Assembly (NCBI GenBank): GCA_022842805.1
Contig: JALHOX010000004.1
Coordinates: forward strand, 1-15,673
DNA length: 15,673 nt
DNA from: Phycisphaerae bacterium
GTDB taxonomy: Bacteria; Planctomycetota; Phycisphaerae; UBA1845; Fen-1342
Reading direction: 5' to 3'
The notes beneath the pieces were generated by a model, which saw nothing but the letters and a program-made list of their open reading frames with translations, did not search any database and was not told where the DNA came from. The translations under genes were made by a program, and so were the position numbers. Shown here piece by piece: positions 7,227-15,300 of this stretch. Positions within the stretch are counted from its first letter, which is position 1. Every line of letters starts with the position of its first letter.

Positions 7227-7409
7227 TTACTCCCGTCCGGGAACCGAGATCGATTTCGTGTTGGTGAAGTGCCCGCACTGGCCACACGCAGTGTGCGGCA
7301 GGCGCGCCTGCCCGCATTGGGGGCACGCGATCAGCGCCGTCGGCGTCAACGCGTGGTGCGACCGACGCGTGCGCTTGCGCATCTTGCTCTTTTTCGTTAC
7401 CGGCTGCAT
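7227..7409 (-). CDS. rpmF: 50S ribosomal protein L32 (zinc-ribbon form)
   Basis: A 60-residue basic protein, first gene of the fatty-acid block. The N-terminal part is highly basic (TKKSKMRKRTRRSHH), followed by HALTPTAL and a four-Cys zinc ribbon: Cys29, Cys32 (CPQC) and Cys42, Cys45 (CGQC). This is the zinc-binding C+ form of L32. The usual start MAVPKRK is replaced by MQPVTKKSK, and the tail continues NTKSISVPGRE, a little longer than E. coli L32. I choose the ATG at 7407-7409 because AGGAG lies 8 nt upstream; the 33 in-frame codons above it have no L32 character. The DUF177/YceD gene that often precedes rpmF is absent; a 314-bp spacer and then the phosphatase gene lie upstream. Confidence 0.93.
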   Translation of the reverse strand: MQPVTKKSKMRKRTRRSHHALTPTALIACPQCGQARLPHTACGQCGHFTNTKSISVPGRE

Positions 7410-7537
7410 TCCAAAAACTCCTGCTCGTCCGCGGCGGCTGAGGCCGCGCCGAGCGACCGAATTCGAGCCGTTCCCAACGGCCTTCGCCTCACAGCGGGGG
7501 GGCGACATATTACCCCCGCACGCCCGCGCTGCGAAGC

Positions 7538-7570
7538 CTTGTAAGGTATCCGATCACCCCGGCAAGTCAA
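7538..7570 (-). promoter_or_regulatory. Candidate promoter for the rpmF-plsX-fabH-fabD block
   Basis: Read on the minus strand, TTGACT (7570-7565) overlaps TTGCCG (7565-7560), followed after 16 bp by TACAAG (7543-7538), a plausible sigma-70-type -35/-10 pair. A second -10-like TAATAT is at 7512-7507. The site is about 130 bp before rpmF. It lies in the 314-bp non-coding stretch 7410-7723, which otherwise shows only the inverted repeat near its far end. Similarity to consensus is partial. Confidence 0.3.
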
Positions 7571-7645
7571 GCTGCGCCCCGCCGCCGACGAGCCGACGAG
7601 CGAGCCGGACGATCGCACCAAACCCTGCCGCACCCCCGGCGGTGG

Positions 7646-7718
7646 CCCGACACGGCTTACTTTTACGCGGGGCTCAGTTTGTCGCCTGGCGCGAATCGAG
7701 CCGGTGAGCCGTGTCGGG
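7646..7718. repeat. 12-bp perfect inverted repeat, 49-nt loop, just after the phosphatase gene
   Basis: CCCGACACGGCT (7646-7657) is exactly complementary to AGCCGTGTCGGG (7707-7718). The outer arm begins 6 bp past the stop codon of the phosphatase gene on the minus strand. It may form a large 3' stem-loop at the end of that transcript, or be an operator or small-element boundary in the rpmF upstream region. No T-run follows. Confidence 0.5.
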
Positions 7719-7723
7719 AAGGA

Positions 7724-9469
7724 TCAATCCACGACCCGGATACCGACCAGCGTCAGGTCGTCGCCTTGCTCGGCAAGGCCGGCGAAGCGGCGAATGTCCC
7801 ATTGAACACTGCGGAGTGCCGTCGAAATCTCGAGGCCGCCGTGGCGGCGCAGAGAGTCGGTCAGCCGGCGGCGGCCGTAGCTTTCGCTCTCAAAGTTGAA
7901 GGCCTCGATGGCGCCGTCCGTATAAAGCAGGCAGACGTCGTCGGGTTGCAGGTCCACAGTGGAAGTGGCGTAACGCTCCTCCGGATTGACGCCGAGGACC
8001 AGGCCGCCGTGTTTGGTCACCGTGACTTCGCCGGCGCGCAGCCGCAGGATCGGTTCGTGGCCGGCGTTGCAGTATTCGAGCTCGCGTCCGTCTTCGCGGA
8101 TGGCGGCGATGAGCAGCGTCACGAACTCGGCCGGCAGCGTGTCATGGCAAAACTGGCGATTGAGGCGCGTCACCATCTCGGCGATGTTGCCCGTATGGTC
8201 GGCGGCGGCGCGCAACGCGCCGCGCAGGTAGGTCGCGAGCAGCGATGCCTTGATCCCTTTGCCGACGACGTCGGCCACGATCGCCGCGAGGCGACCGTCG
8301 GCCAGCAACACAAAATCGCAGAAATCGCCGCCGACTTCCTGACTCGGCTGAAAAAGCGAGGCGACTCGGATGTGCGGCTTCATGGGCGGCGTCGTGCGCA
8401 TGAGCCGCGTCTGGAGGTCGCCGGCGAGTTCGAGCTGCCGCTGCGTACGGGCCGATTGCAGTCGCTCTTCGAAGAGCCGGGCGTGGGCGATGGCGGTGGC
8501 GGCCTGATAAGCGATGGCGCGCAGCAGCTTGCGCTGGGCCGTGCGAAAGCGCTGCTTGCGATCCGTGTACACGCGGATCACGCCCAGTGCCTGGCCGCGA
8601 TAGATCAGGCCGACGGTCAGGCCGCTGACGATGCCCGCGCGACGGGCGGCGTCGGGAAATCGAACGCGCGGGTCGGCGGCGGCGTCTTCGACATAAATGA
8701 TCTTGCCCGCCAGTGCTTCCTGGTCGATCGGATTGTCGCCGGGGTAGACCGAGCCTTTGTCGAGGTAGGCGGGGGGCAGGTTGTGCGTGGCGGCCATGCG
8801 CAGCTCGCCGGTCTGAGCGTCGAGCAGGCGCAGGCTGCAGAAGCGACACTTCATGACCCGCGCGGTCTCCGAAACTACGCGGTTGAGAACGGTCTGGAGG
8901 TCTTCGTCGCCGTGCAGGAGTTCGGCCATGTCGCCGACGACGGAGAGTTCGTCGCTACTGGTCACGACCTGCTGCTCGCGCCTCACCCACGCGCCCAGCA
9001 TCCGCGCCAGCCAGCGGACGGTGCGGACAGCGTGCCAGTCGCCGCGGCGCTCGAGCAAAGGTAGCTCGCGCCACAGGCGCTCGACCTCGGCCGGGTTCGT
9101 CTGCAACTTTTCGAGGTAGGCCAGCTTTTGCTCGGGGGCGAGGTCTTCGCCGCGAAACTCGCCGACCGCGACGAACCCGGCGAGTTGCTCGTCGACGTAA
9201 ACCGGCGCCACGACGTGATAGATGCCCTGATCGGCGATGAATGCGACTTCGGCCGGCGGTTCGTCGGCAGGTGCGAGGCGCTGGAAGCGAATGTCGGCCG
9301 GGACGCGCGCGAGGGCCTGCTCCGCCAGGGCGGTGAGCTCAACGACCGGGTCGCCGGCCGCGACCAGCACGCCGTGCCGGTCATACGCGGCGAATCGAAG
9401 ACCGCGCCCCCGCGCCGCGCCGGCGAGGAAGTCTTCGAGCCAGGCGATATCGAGCAAGGCCCGGAGCAT
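7724..9469 (-). CDS. Sensor-GAF-PP2C serine phosphatase (RsbU/SpoIIE type)
   Basis: A 581-residue cytoplasmic regulator with no membrane helices. Residues about 1-165 form an N-terminal sensor-like region (WLEDFLAGAARGRGLRFAAYD, VVAPVYVDEQLAGFVAVGEF) that resembles PocR-type ligand sensors; this is tentative. Residues about 188-335 are a GAF domain (NRVVSETARVMKCRFCSLRLLD, LIYRGQALGVIRVY, AIAYQAATAIAHARLFEE). A helical linker (about 335-360) leads to a PPM/PP2C phosphatase, about 365-579, with metal-binding acidic residues in EVGGDFCDF (Asp382, Asp385), ADVVGKG (Asp400), YTDGAIEA (Asp518) and GDDLTLVGI (Asp570/571). Such enzymes dephosphorylate Ser/Thr of anti-sigma-antagonist STAS proteins in response to signals. 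No STAS, RsbW-like kinase or sigma gene is nearby, so the target is unknown. The Shine-Dalgarno before the ATG at 9467-9469 is weak. The gene is flanked by inverted-repeat elements on both sides. Confidence 0.92.
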   Translation of the reverse strand: MLRALLDIAWLEDFLAGAARGRGLRFAAYDRHGVLVAAGDPVVELTALAEQALARVPADIRFQRLAPADEPPAEVAFIADQGIYHVVAPVYVDEQLAGFVAVGEFRGEDLAPEQKLAYLEKLQTNPAEVERLWRELPLLERRGDWHAVRTVRWLARMLGAWVRREQQVVTSSDELSVVGDMAELLHGDEDLQTVLNRVVSETARVMKCRFCSLRLLDAQTGELRMAATHNLPPAYLDKGSVYPGDNPIDQEALAGKIIYVEDAAADPRVRFPDAARRAGIVSGLTVGLIYRGQALGVIRVYTDRKQRFRTAQRKLLRAIAYQAATAIAHARLFEERLQSARTQRQLELAGDLQTRLMRTTPPMKPHIRVASLFQPSQEVGGDFCDFVLLADGRLAAIVADVVGKGIKASLLATYLRGALRAAADHTGNIAEMVTRLNRQFCHDTLPAEFVTLLIAAIREDGRELEYCNAGHEPILRLRAGEVTVTKHGGLVLGVNPEERYATSTVDLQPDDVCLLYTDGAIEAFNFESESYGRRRLTDSLRRHGGLEISTALRSVQWDIRRFAGLAEQGDDLTLVGIRVVD

Positions 9470-9497
9470 CGATCACCATCCGTGAGGGGAATCGAGT

Positions 9498-9653
9498 GGT
9501 AGGACAAGGCTCCGCCTTGATCCTGCGTCTTGTATTGCGCGCCATCGGCGCGCTGCGTCGCTGTGCATGGCTTCGCCTTGCACCCGCCGCGACGTGGGTA
9601 ACGTCGCGAGTCTGTTGCCGCCGCCGCGGAACAAGGCGGAGCCTCGTGCTACC
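9498..9653. mobile_element. 156-bp hairpin-rich element with 24-nt terminal inverted repeats (MITE/REP-like)
   Basis: The left end (9498-9521) and the reverse complement of the right end (9653-9630) match at 21 of 24 positions, sharing GGTAG and the core AGGCTCCGCCTTG. Each arm also contains its own small palindrome (AAGGC/GCCTT). Inside are three further hairpins: GCGCGCC/GGCGCGC (9537-9543/9547-9553), a 9-position stem with one mismatch at 9563-9571/9575-9583, and CGCGACGT/ACGTCGCG (9588-9595/9601-9608) with a GGGTA loop. It contains no gene. It fills most of the 220-bp gap between the etfA stop and the phosphatase start. It could be a non-autonomous repeat, a bidirectional structured 3' end, or a structured RNA; I could not identify a target-site duplication with certainty. 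Confidence 0.55.
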
Positions 9654-9689
9654 GCGGAGATCACGGCGTCGCGTTGTCGGGCGGCGCGA

Positions 9690-10670
9690 TTAGCGCATGC
9701 CCTTAACGGCCTCGGTCATCAGCGGCAGAACGGCGAACAGATCGAGAGGAAGCGTGTAATCCGCGACTTTGGTGATGGGCGCTTCCTTGTCTGTATTGAT
9801 CGCGACAATGACTTTGCTGCCGCGCATGCCGGCCAGATGCTGGATGGCGCCGCTGACGCCGCAGGCGATATAGAGCTTGGGCGTGACGGTCTTTCCGGTG
9901 AGGCCGACCTGTCGCGAGTGCGGCTGATAGCCGGCGTCGCACGCGGCGCGGCTGGCGCCCACCGCGGCGTCGAGGGCCTGCGCGAGCGGGAAGATGTATT
10001 GCTTAAAATTGTCTTCGCTTTTCAGCGAGCGACCGCCGCTGACGATGATGTCGGCCTCGGTCACGTCCTTGATTTCGCCCGCCGACCTTTCGAGGCCCTC
10101 GTTGTTCAGCCGGTCGTCGCCCGGTCCCGCGGCGAAGGGCAGGCTCTCAACGTTCACCGCGGCGGCGGCGGCGGGGGGCGCGAAGGTGTTGGCGCGGATC
10201 GAAGCGATCGCCAGACGGTCGGCCTTAAATGCGACCTTGGCGATGGCTTTGCCGTTATAGACCGGACGACGAATCGTCAGCGCGCCGCCGGCAAATTGCA
10301 GTTCGGTGACGTCGGTCGCCAACTGGGCGCCGAGACGCATGGCGACGCGCGGGGCGAGATCTCGACCGAGGAACGAGGCGGCAAGCAGGACGATTCGCGG
10401 CTTTGCGCTCTCGATCGCCGAGCAGAGGGCGGCGCGGTACCGCGTTGCGCTATAGCGCTCAAGGCCGGCGTCGCGAATGGCGATCACGCGGTCGGCGCCG
10501 GCTTTCGACGCCTCGGCGACGGCGGCGTCGATCGCGCCGCCCACCACCAGCGCGATCACCTTGCCGCTGGTCTGGCCGGCGAGCACGCGGGCCGCAGTCA
10601 GGCATTGCAGGCCCGCCGGCAAGGCGTGATTGGAGCGCTGCTCTACAAACACCAGGATGTCGTTGGTCAT
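9690..10670 (-). CDS. etfA: Electron transfer flavoprotein, alpha subunit
   Basis: A 326-residue flavoprotein subunit that, with EtfB, binds FAD and shuttles electrons from acyl-CoA and other dehydrogenases. The C-terminal FAD domain is clear: SGGRSLKSEDNF, then RQVGLTGKTVTPKLYIACGVSGAIQH (GVSGAIQH at 271-278) and INTDKEAPI at about 291-299, which close over the flavin. The N-terminal domain begins ILVFVEQRSN as expected. An Ala-rich, family-variable linker (PPAAAAAVNVESLPF) lies between the domains. The start at 10668-10670 has GGAGAGG about 10 nt upstream. It follows etfB after 84 bp in the same direction, so the two are probably co-transcribed. No ETF:quinone oxidoreductase or acyl-CoA dehydrogenase gene is visible, so the electron donor and acceptor are unknown. 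Confidence 0.96.
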   Translation of the reverse strand: MTNDILVFVEQRSNHALPAGLQCLTAARVLAGQTSGKVIALVVGGAIDAAVAEASKAGADRVIAIRDAGLERYSATRYRAALCSAIESAKPRIVLLAASFLGRDLAPRVAMRLGAQLATDVTELQFAGGALTIRRPVYNGKAIAKVAFKADRLAIASIRANTFAPPAAAAAVNVESLPFAAGPGDDRLNNEGLERSAGEIKDVTEADIIVSGGRSLKSEDNFKQYIFPLAQALDAAVGASRAACDAGYQPHSRQVGLTGKTVTPKLYIACGVSGAIQHLAGMRGSKVIVAINTDKEAPITKVADYTLPLDLFAVLPLMTEAVKGMR

Positions 10671-10754
10671 CGCGAGTCGTTCCTCTCCGACCGAAGCGGA
10701 CGCTGTTTATTCAATGAATTCTGTTTCTCGGGCGCGACGAGCGGGATCGATTCG

Positions 10755-11549
10755 TCAGATCACCTTCGCCTCTTCACGCAGCAAGCGCAGCAGTTCCTTT
10801 ACCGCTGCCGCAGGGTCCCCGCCGATCACCTTTCCCGGCGGGCGCGGCGGCGGAAGCTCGACGCCCGCGACCTTTGTGCCGCCGACGCGCTCGACCACCC
10901 CGGCGAAACCCTCGATTTCCGCGGTCTTCACGACGCGGATGGGCTTCTTCTTGGCCTTCATCAGATTCGGCAGCGAAGGGTAGCGCATCTCGGGCAGGCC
11001 CTTTTCGCAGGTCACCACGCAAGGCAGCGGCGTGCTGAAGATTTCCTCTGCGCCCTCGATGCGGCGATTGGCCTTCAGCGATTTGCCGTCGGCGCCGATT
11101 TCGACTTTGGTGACCGCGCCGACGTGCGGCAGGTCGAGCGCCTCGGCAAGGGCCGGACCAGTCTGGCCGCTATCGAGATCGATCTCCTGCTTGCCCGCCA
11201 AAATCAGATCGAAGCCCATCGGCCGCACCAGGGCCGCGATCGCCGCGGCCTGTTGCAGCTCGTCGAGCTGGTCGAATGAATCATCCTGAATGTGGATGCC
11301 CTCATCGGCTCCGACGGCCAGCGCGACCTGAAGCGCCTCGGAAGCCTTCGCCGGCCCGGCGATCAGGGCGGTGATCTGCTGCACATCCTTACGCGTCTCG
11401 CGCAGGTGCTGTGCCAGCTCGACCGCGAACTCGGCGAAGGGGTTGAGGACCATCTTCACGCCGGCGCGGTCGATGTCGGCCCCGCTCGGCGCAATCTTGA
11501 TGGCGGTGGTGGAGTCGGGTACCTGCCGTAAAATCAGCAATATTTTCAT
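10755..11549 (-). CDS. etfB: Electron transfer flavoprotein, beta subunit
   Basis: A 264-residue partner of EtfA. It opens with MKILLILRQVPDS, the standard EtfB beginning, then NPFAEFAVELA, and shows the nucleotide-binding segment DLILAGKQEIDLDSGQTGPALAEAL near residues 113-137, then the family signature region PLPCVVTCEKGLPEMRYPSLPNLMKAKKKPI. In classic ETFs this subunit binds AMP; in electron-bifurcating ETFs it binds a second FAD. The motif here does not let me decide which. The start is the ATG at 11547-11549 with a weak AAGG upstream. Its leader contains a 7-bp stem (11587-11609). Confidence 0.95.
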   Translation of the reverse strand: MKILLILRQVPDSTTAIKIAPSGADIDRAGVKMVLNPFAEFAVELAQHLRETRKDVQQITALIAGPAKASEALQVALAVGADEGIHIQDDSFDQLDELQQAAAIAALVRPMGFDLILAGKQEIDLDSGQTGPALAEALDLPHVGAVTKVEIGADGKSLKANRRIEGAEEIFSTPLPCVVTCEKGLPEMRYPSLPNLMKAKKKPIRVVKTAEIEGFAGVVERVGGTKVAGVELPPPRPPGKVIGGDPAAAVKELLRLLREEAKVI

Positions 11550-11586
11550 GAACCTTGAAGCCTGAACGGGTGTCGGAAAAGGAGCG

Positions 11587-11609
11587 CCGCCTCCACGGAT
11601 TCGAGGCGG
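11587..11609 (-). promoter_or_regulatory. Leader hairpin upstream of etfB
   Basis: CCGCCTC (11587-11593) pairs exactly with GAGGCGG (11603-11609) across a 9-nt loop, 38 to 60 bp before the etfB start. If transcribed it would be part of the etfBA leader. Function unknown. Confidence 0.3.
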
Positions 11610-11901
11610 GTCGCAAAGCTTAGCGGGGGCGGGCAGGGGGGAAAAGTTCTGCGTTCCGAAAGATGGCCGGATGTCGCTGGAGCCCGCCGCCCCCCAGCGA
11701 GCCGCGGTCGGCGCGTCCGACCGGCGTCCGCATGCCGCGCGGCGGGTGCGTCATTAAGTTGCCGGAACCGCAAAATACTCGCCCGATCGTTGTTCACCCC
11801 TAGGCCTTTAAGGGCCACGCCTCAGCGTAACGCGCGTTCATCGCCCGAATTTGATCAAACGAGTGCTTACGCCACTGCAGGCGATTCGGCCCGTCGCTTT
11901 C

Positions 11902-11927
11902 TGCCGCTGCGGTAAGTTCTAGCGGCA
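11902..11927. repeat. 7-bp inverted repeat in the spacer
   Basis: TGCCGCT (11902-11908) pairs with AGCGGCA (11921-11927) over a 12-nt loop. It is followed by a short purine run and GGGCTTTGTCC, with no terminator-type T-run. It may be an operator or part of a small RNA. Confidence 0.3.
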
Positions 11928-12114
11928 AAGGGCTTTGTCCTGGGCCTCTCGAGCCAGCCACATGACCGCGTCACTTCCCCCGATCATTCGGTTCGGCATT
12001 TCCTGCTGCATTTCGGGGGATACTCTCCGTCGATCGTCGGATGAGTGCTGGACAAGCCCGTCATCGTTCGAGCGACTTCGCTCCGTTGGTAGCCTCGTTC
12101 AACGATTCACTACA

Positions 12115-12131
12115 TCGAAAAAAATTTTCGA
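12115..12131. repeat. AT-rich palindrome in the spacer
   Basis: TCGAAAA (12115-12121) and TTTTCGA (12125-12131) are separated by AAA. This is the most AT-rich point of the window and stands out in GC-rich DNA. It lies about 215 bp before the RHS-like gene. A protein-binding site or a bidirectional terminator are both possible. Confidence 0.35.
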
Positions 12132-12205
12132 GCCATCAGATACATGCAACCGATTGAGCATTCGCGGTTTGCGTGCATCAGGCGATGAGTCGAATCAGAT
12201 TTTTC

Positions 12206-12234
12206 TTGACGAACGCGGAGCGACGAGGCTTAAT
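12206..12234 (+). promoter_or_regulatory. Candidate promoter for the RHS-like gene
   Basis: TTGACG (12206-12211) and CTTAAT (12229-12234) are spaced by 17 bp, close to sigma-70 consensus at -35 and 4 of 6 at -10. The ATG follows about 110 bp downstream. The match is modest. Confidence 0.3.
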
Positions 12235-12344
12235 CTTGGCGTCGGTACCGCCCAATTCGCGGAGGGGCCGCGAATGCGGTAGCTGGTCTTTGGCCGAGGC
12301 GCGATCATGCGTCCACATTTCCCGGCCAGTTTGGGGAGTCGCCT

Positions 12345-15300
12345 ATGTTTCCTGCTCGCTCGTTTGCGCTGATGCTGCGTTCGTTGTGCGAGCGTCTATC
12401 GCTGTCCGGTCGTAGTCTGCGATCTCTTGCGGTGGCGCTCGTCGCGGGGGGTGGCATAACGGCGGTTGCGGTGGAGGCGGGCAACATCCTTCGCGGCGAC
12501 CTCAATAGGGACGGGGTTGTCAATTATGACGACATGGAAGCATTCGTTCAGGCCGTGAACGAACCGGCGGCATGGCGGGCACGCTTCGGCGCTGATGAGG
12601 CAACGCGACGGGAGGCTGGAGATTTCTCGCGGGATGGAGTGGTTGATAGCGCGGACGTTCGCGGCTTTAGCGCGGCGATTGTGGTGGGTGAGCAACAGTC
12701 GCGGCGATCGCCGGCGAAACCGGGCGCGGTGCCGGTGCCCGAGTCGGTCGATTCGCCGGGAGCGACGGCGATCGATGTTCGGAGCGTCAGTACCTGCGAA
12801 GCCTGGTGCACCAATCCGGCCGCCTGCCCCTTCCAGCGTGTGGTCGTGGACCTTGACATCGACTCTGACAATACCGACGGCGTGTCGCTGCCCGAACGGA
12901 CATTGTATGAAGATTGCATTGAGAACCTTTCGTACTGCGTCTCTCCATGCTGCTGTCTGGAGATGCCCGAATCGCCCAACGACTTTCCGGGCCCCAAGCG
13001 CATTCAGCCAAATACAGACGATGATGACTCCGACGGTCGCGCCGACTTTTTGCAAGAGCCGGACCAGCCGGTTGTGGGAGAGTCGGGCGAACTGGTGCCG
13101 ATGGTTCTTGCGATTAATGATCCATATGCACCTCATGTCGACCACCCCGGCACAGACTGCGTCGAGCAAGCTTTTGGTTCCTATCGATTAACTTTTGGCG
13201 ATGCCTCATTCCCCGGAGTGATCAAACTCTGGCGAGGGCCAGATCGCTCAGGTTTGATCGAGTCCGGCGTCTGGTACAACGACCTACGGCCGTATGGTGA
13301 TATGAACCTGGACGGATACGTTACAACTGGCGACATTGGCCTGTTCGTTCTCATGCTAACTGACCCGACGAGCGTGCCGTGGAGTAATCCTTGGGAGTCT
13401 GCTGAAGAAGTTGCGGATATGAACGGCGACGGCGTCGTGACGGTGGCAGACATTTCATCATTTGTTGGGACGGTCAGCCAGTTCGATCCGCTAAGGCAGG
13501 TGCCAAAACGTCTCTGGGTGGAGCTGCTTCCGCTATCGTCCGTGGCCGGTGCCCATTCAGAGCTGACTGTTCGGGTCGAGTACGACGCCTTTGACGGTAC
13601 GGACGACGAAAGTGGACAGATATTCTACGGACAGAGCCCGCACTGCAGCGACGGCGCCGCCGACAACTGGGTCTACTATTGCTGCGAATCGCATTCACAC
13701 GGCGGTGCAAGCAGCGATGAGGTGCGATTGCAGGCGGCATGTCTTGACCCGTCTGACTGGAATTTGGCGGTGACGGCTGTAGATGCCGATGCCTGCCTGA
13801 ACGACACGCAATCTCGCTGCTGGTTTCCGTTCATGCACGAAGACAATCCGAAGCTGCTGCCTTCGCCATACGGCCGCCCGCCGGGTTATCCGCTTCAGCT
13901 CGATCTGGCGGTCGGATTTGGTCCGCCCGATCTTCCGCCGCGGGCGGTCGATCCGTGGGAATCATCTTTGGCGCTCGTCCCGGCCGACGCTCGAGCCGCG
14001 AACGGACCGAGCCCGTATTTGCAGAGAGAGACGCTTCGCGGAATCATCGACTTGTCGACCGGCGTGCCGCTGTTGCAGGACACAGATTTCGAGTTGCCGT
14101 TCGGCGGCGCCGTGTTTCGTCACATCCGAACATACTCCGAGAACATCTCCATCCCGGTGCAGGCCGAGATCGGCGGGGGCCCCTTCAATCAGTTCTTCAA
14201 CCCAGAGGCTTCACATTGGGGTTGGAACGGACTGCGATGGATGATGAGCGAAAATCCCATCCTGCTGATTGATGCCGCATGGGAGGGCATCGTCAATCAC
14301 GCTCCGGACGCCGGCCGGAAGCGGTGTTACTTCATTCCCGATGCTCATCATGCCATTCCGTTCGATCTGGCTGAGAACGGCGGCTACCAGGCGCCGGCGG
14401 GCTATGACGCACGGCTGACGCTCGAGGGAGGCAATTACGTAATCCGACTGCAGCGAGGCGCCCTCAAGTACACCTTCAGCCCGATGAGCGGCGACACTTG
14501 GGCGTATGTCACGTTTGGCGCAGACAACGGGATAAGGCCGATCGACGCCCACCTCCCGCCGCCGGCCGGCCACGGTATTCCCAAGTGGGGGCGGCTGGAG
14601 CGGATCGAAGATCGGCAGGGGCATGTCGTTGAATATAACTATTGCGGTGACGAGCACGGCGCAGTCGCCGACACAGGATCCGACTGCGTGCGCTGCACTC
14701 AGAACTGCAATCAGCGTGGGCAACTGCGCTCGATCAAGCTGCGCACGCCGCCGGCCGTAGCCGGGAGCGTCGGCGAAGTGCAGTGGACGTTGATCTACAC
14801 GCACCGCGAGTTTACCCCGGGATACCGCACGTGCTGTGACCACGGGGAAGATGGGTGCGACGGGTATGAATCTGTCGACGCGCCTCCTTGGGATGAGGTG
14901 GAGTACTGCGGCGACCCCGCCATGCACCGCAACAAGCTTCACTCGATCCGCGTCTATCGTGGTGAGAAGAGCCTGCCGCCGAACTCGGGGTGCCTCACGA
15001 TCGAGGACTGGAGATTTCGCTGCCGCAATGGTCCGGGGTGCGAGGACATCAGCGAGGTAGGCGACCCAGACATCGCCGCGCCAGGAACGCGCTATGGGGA
15101 GATGATCCAGTCATTCGATGAATATGATGCGATCGATCACCCCGCATTCAGCCATGGCGGCCACGATGACTGGATGTTCCACGTCAAGTATCTCTATCAG
15201 GAGCGAGACGGCGGCTCGTATGATATCAATGGTGATTGGCAATTTGGGCCTTGCTTCGCGCCGGGGTTGCCGCAGTATGATCTTTCGCAATATGAGCGTG

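Larger units (their letters stand above)
11550..12344. other. 795-bp spacer with no convincing gene
   Basis: The spacer separates divergent etfBA and the large RHS-like gene. The etfB-proximal part is very GC-rich and C/G-skewed; the part from about 11820 on is visibly less GC-rich than the coding DNA. Open frames at 11935-12282 (+) and 11546-11818 (-) have no family resemblance, no Shine-Dalgarno and odd composition. It contains inverted repeats at 11587-11609, 11902-11927 and 12115-12131, and a candidate promoter at 12206-12234. No tRNA or known riboswitch was recognised. It could hold a small RNA or a decayed gene. Confidence 0.5.

Noticed and set aside
7679..9064. 461-codon open frame on the plus strand
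   Set aside because: Antisense shadow of the phosphatase gene; no domain or Shine-Dalgarno.
9567..11279. 570-codon open frame on the plus strand
   Set aside because: It lies antisense to etfA and etfB, whose proteins are unmistakable. Its translation is rich in Arg, His and Gly, typical of a shadow frame in GC-rich DNA.
11546..11818. 90-codon minus-strand frame upstream of etfB
   Set aside because: It runs into the etfB start, is Arg/Pro-rich, and covers what must be the etfB leader.
11935..12282. 115-codon plus-strand frame in the spacer
   Set aside because: No ribosome site, Ser-rich without a pattern, and no family resemblance. It is kept as non-coding but not excluded as a remnant.
12396..13169. 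257-codon minus-strand frame at the right of the spacer
   Set aside because: Antisense to the dockerin-bearing start of the large plus-strand gene, whose motifs and ribosome site are clear; this frame shows only Arg/His-rich sequence.
14211..14942. 243-codon minus-strand frame
   Set aside because: Antisense to the RHS-like region of the large gene; no recognisable features.
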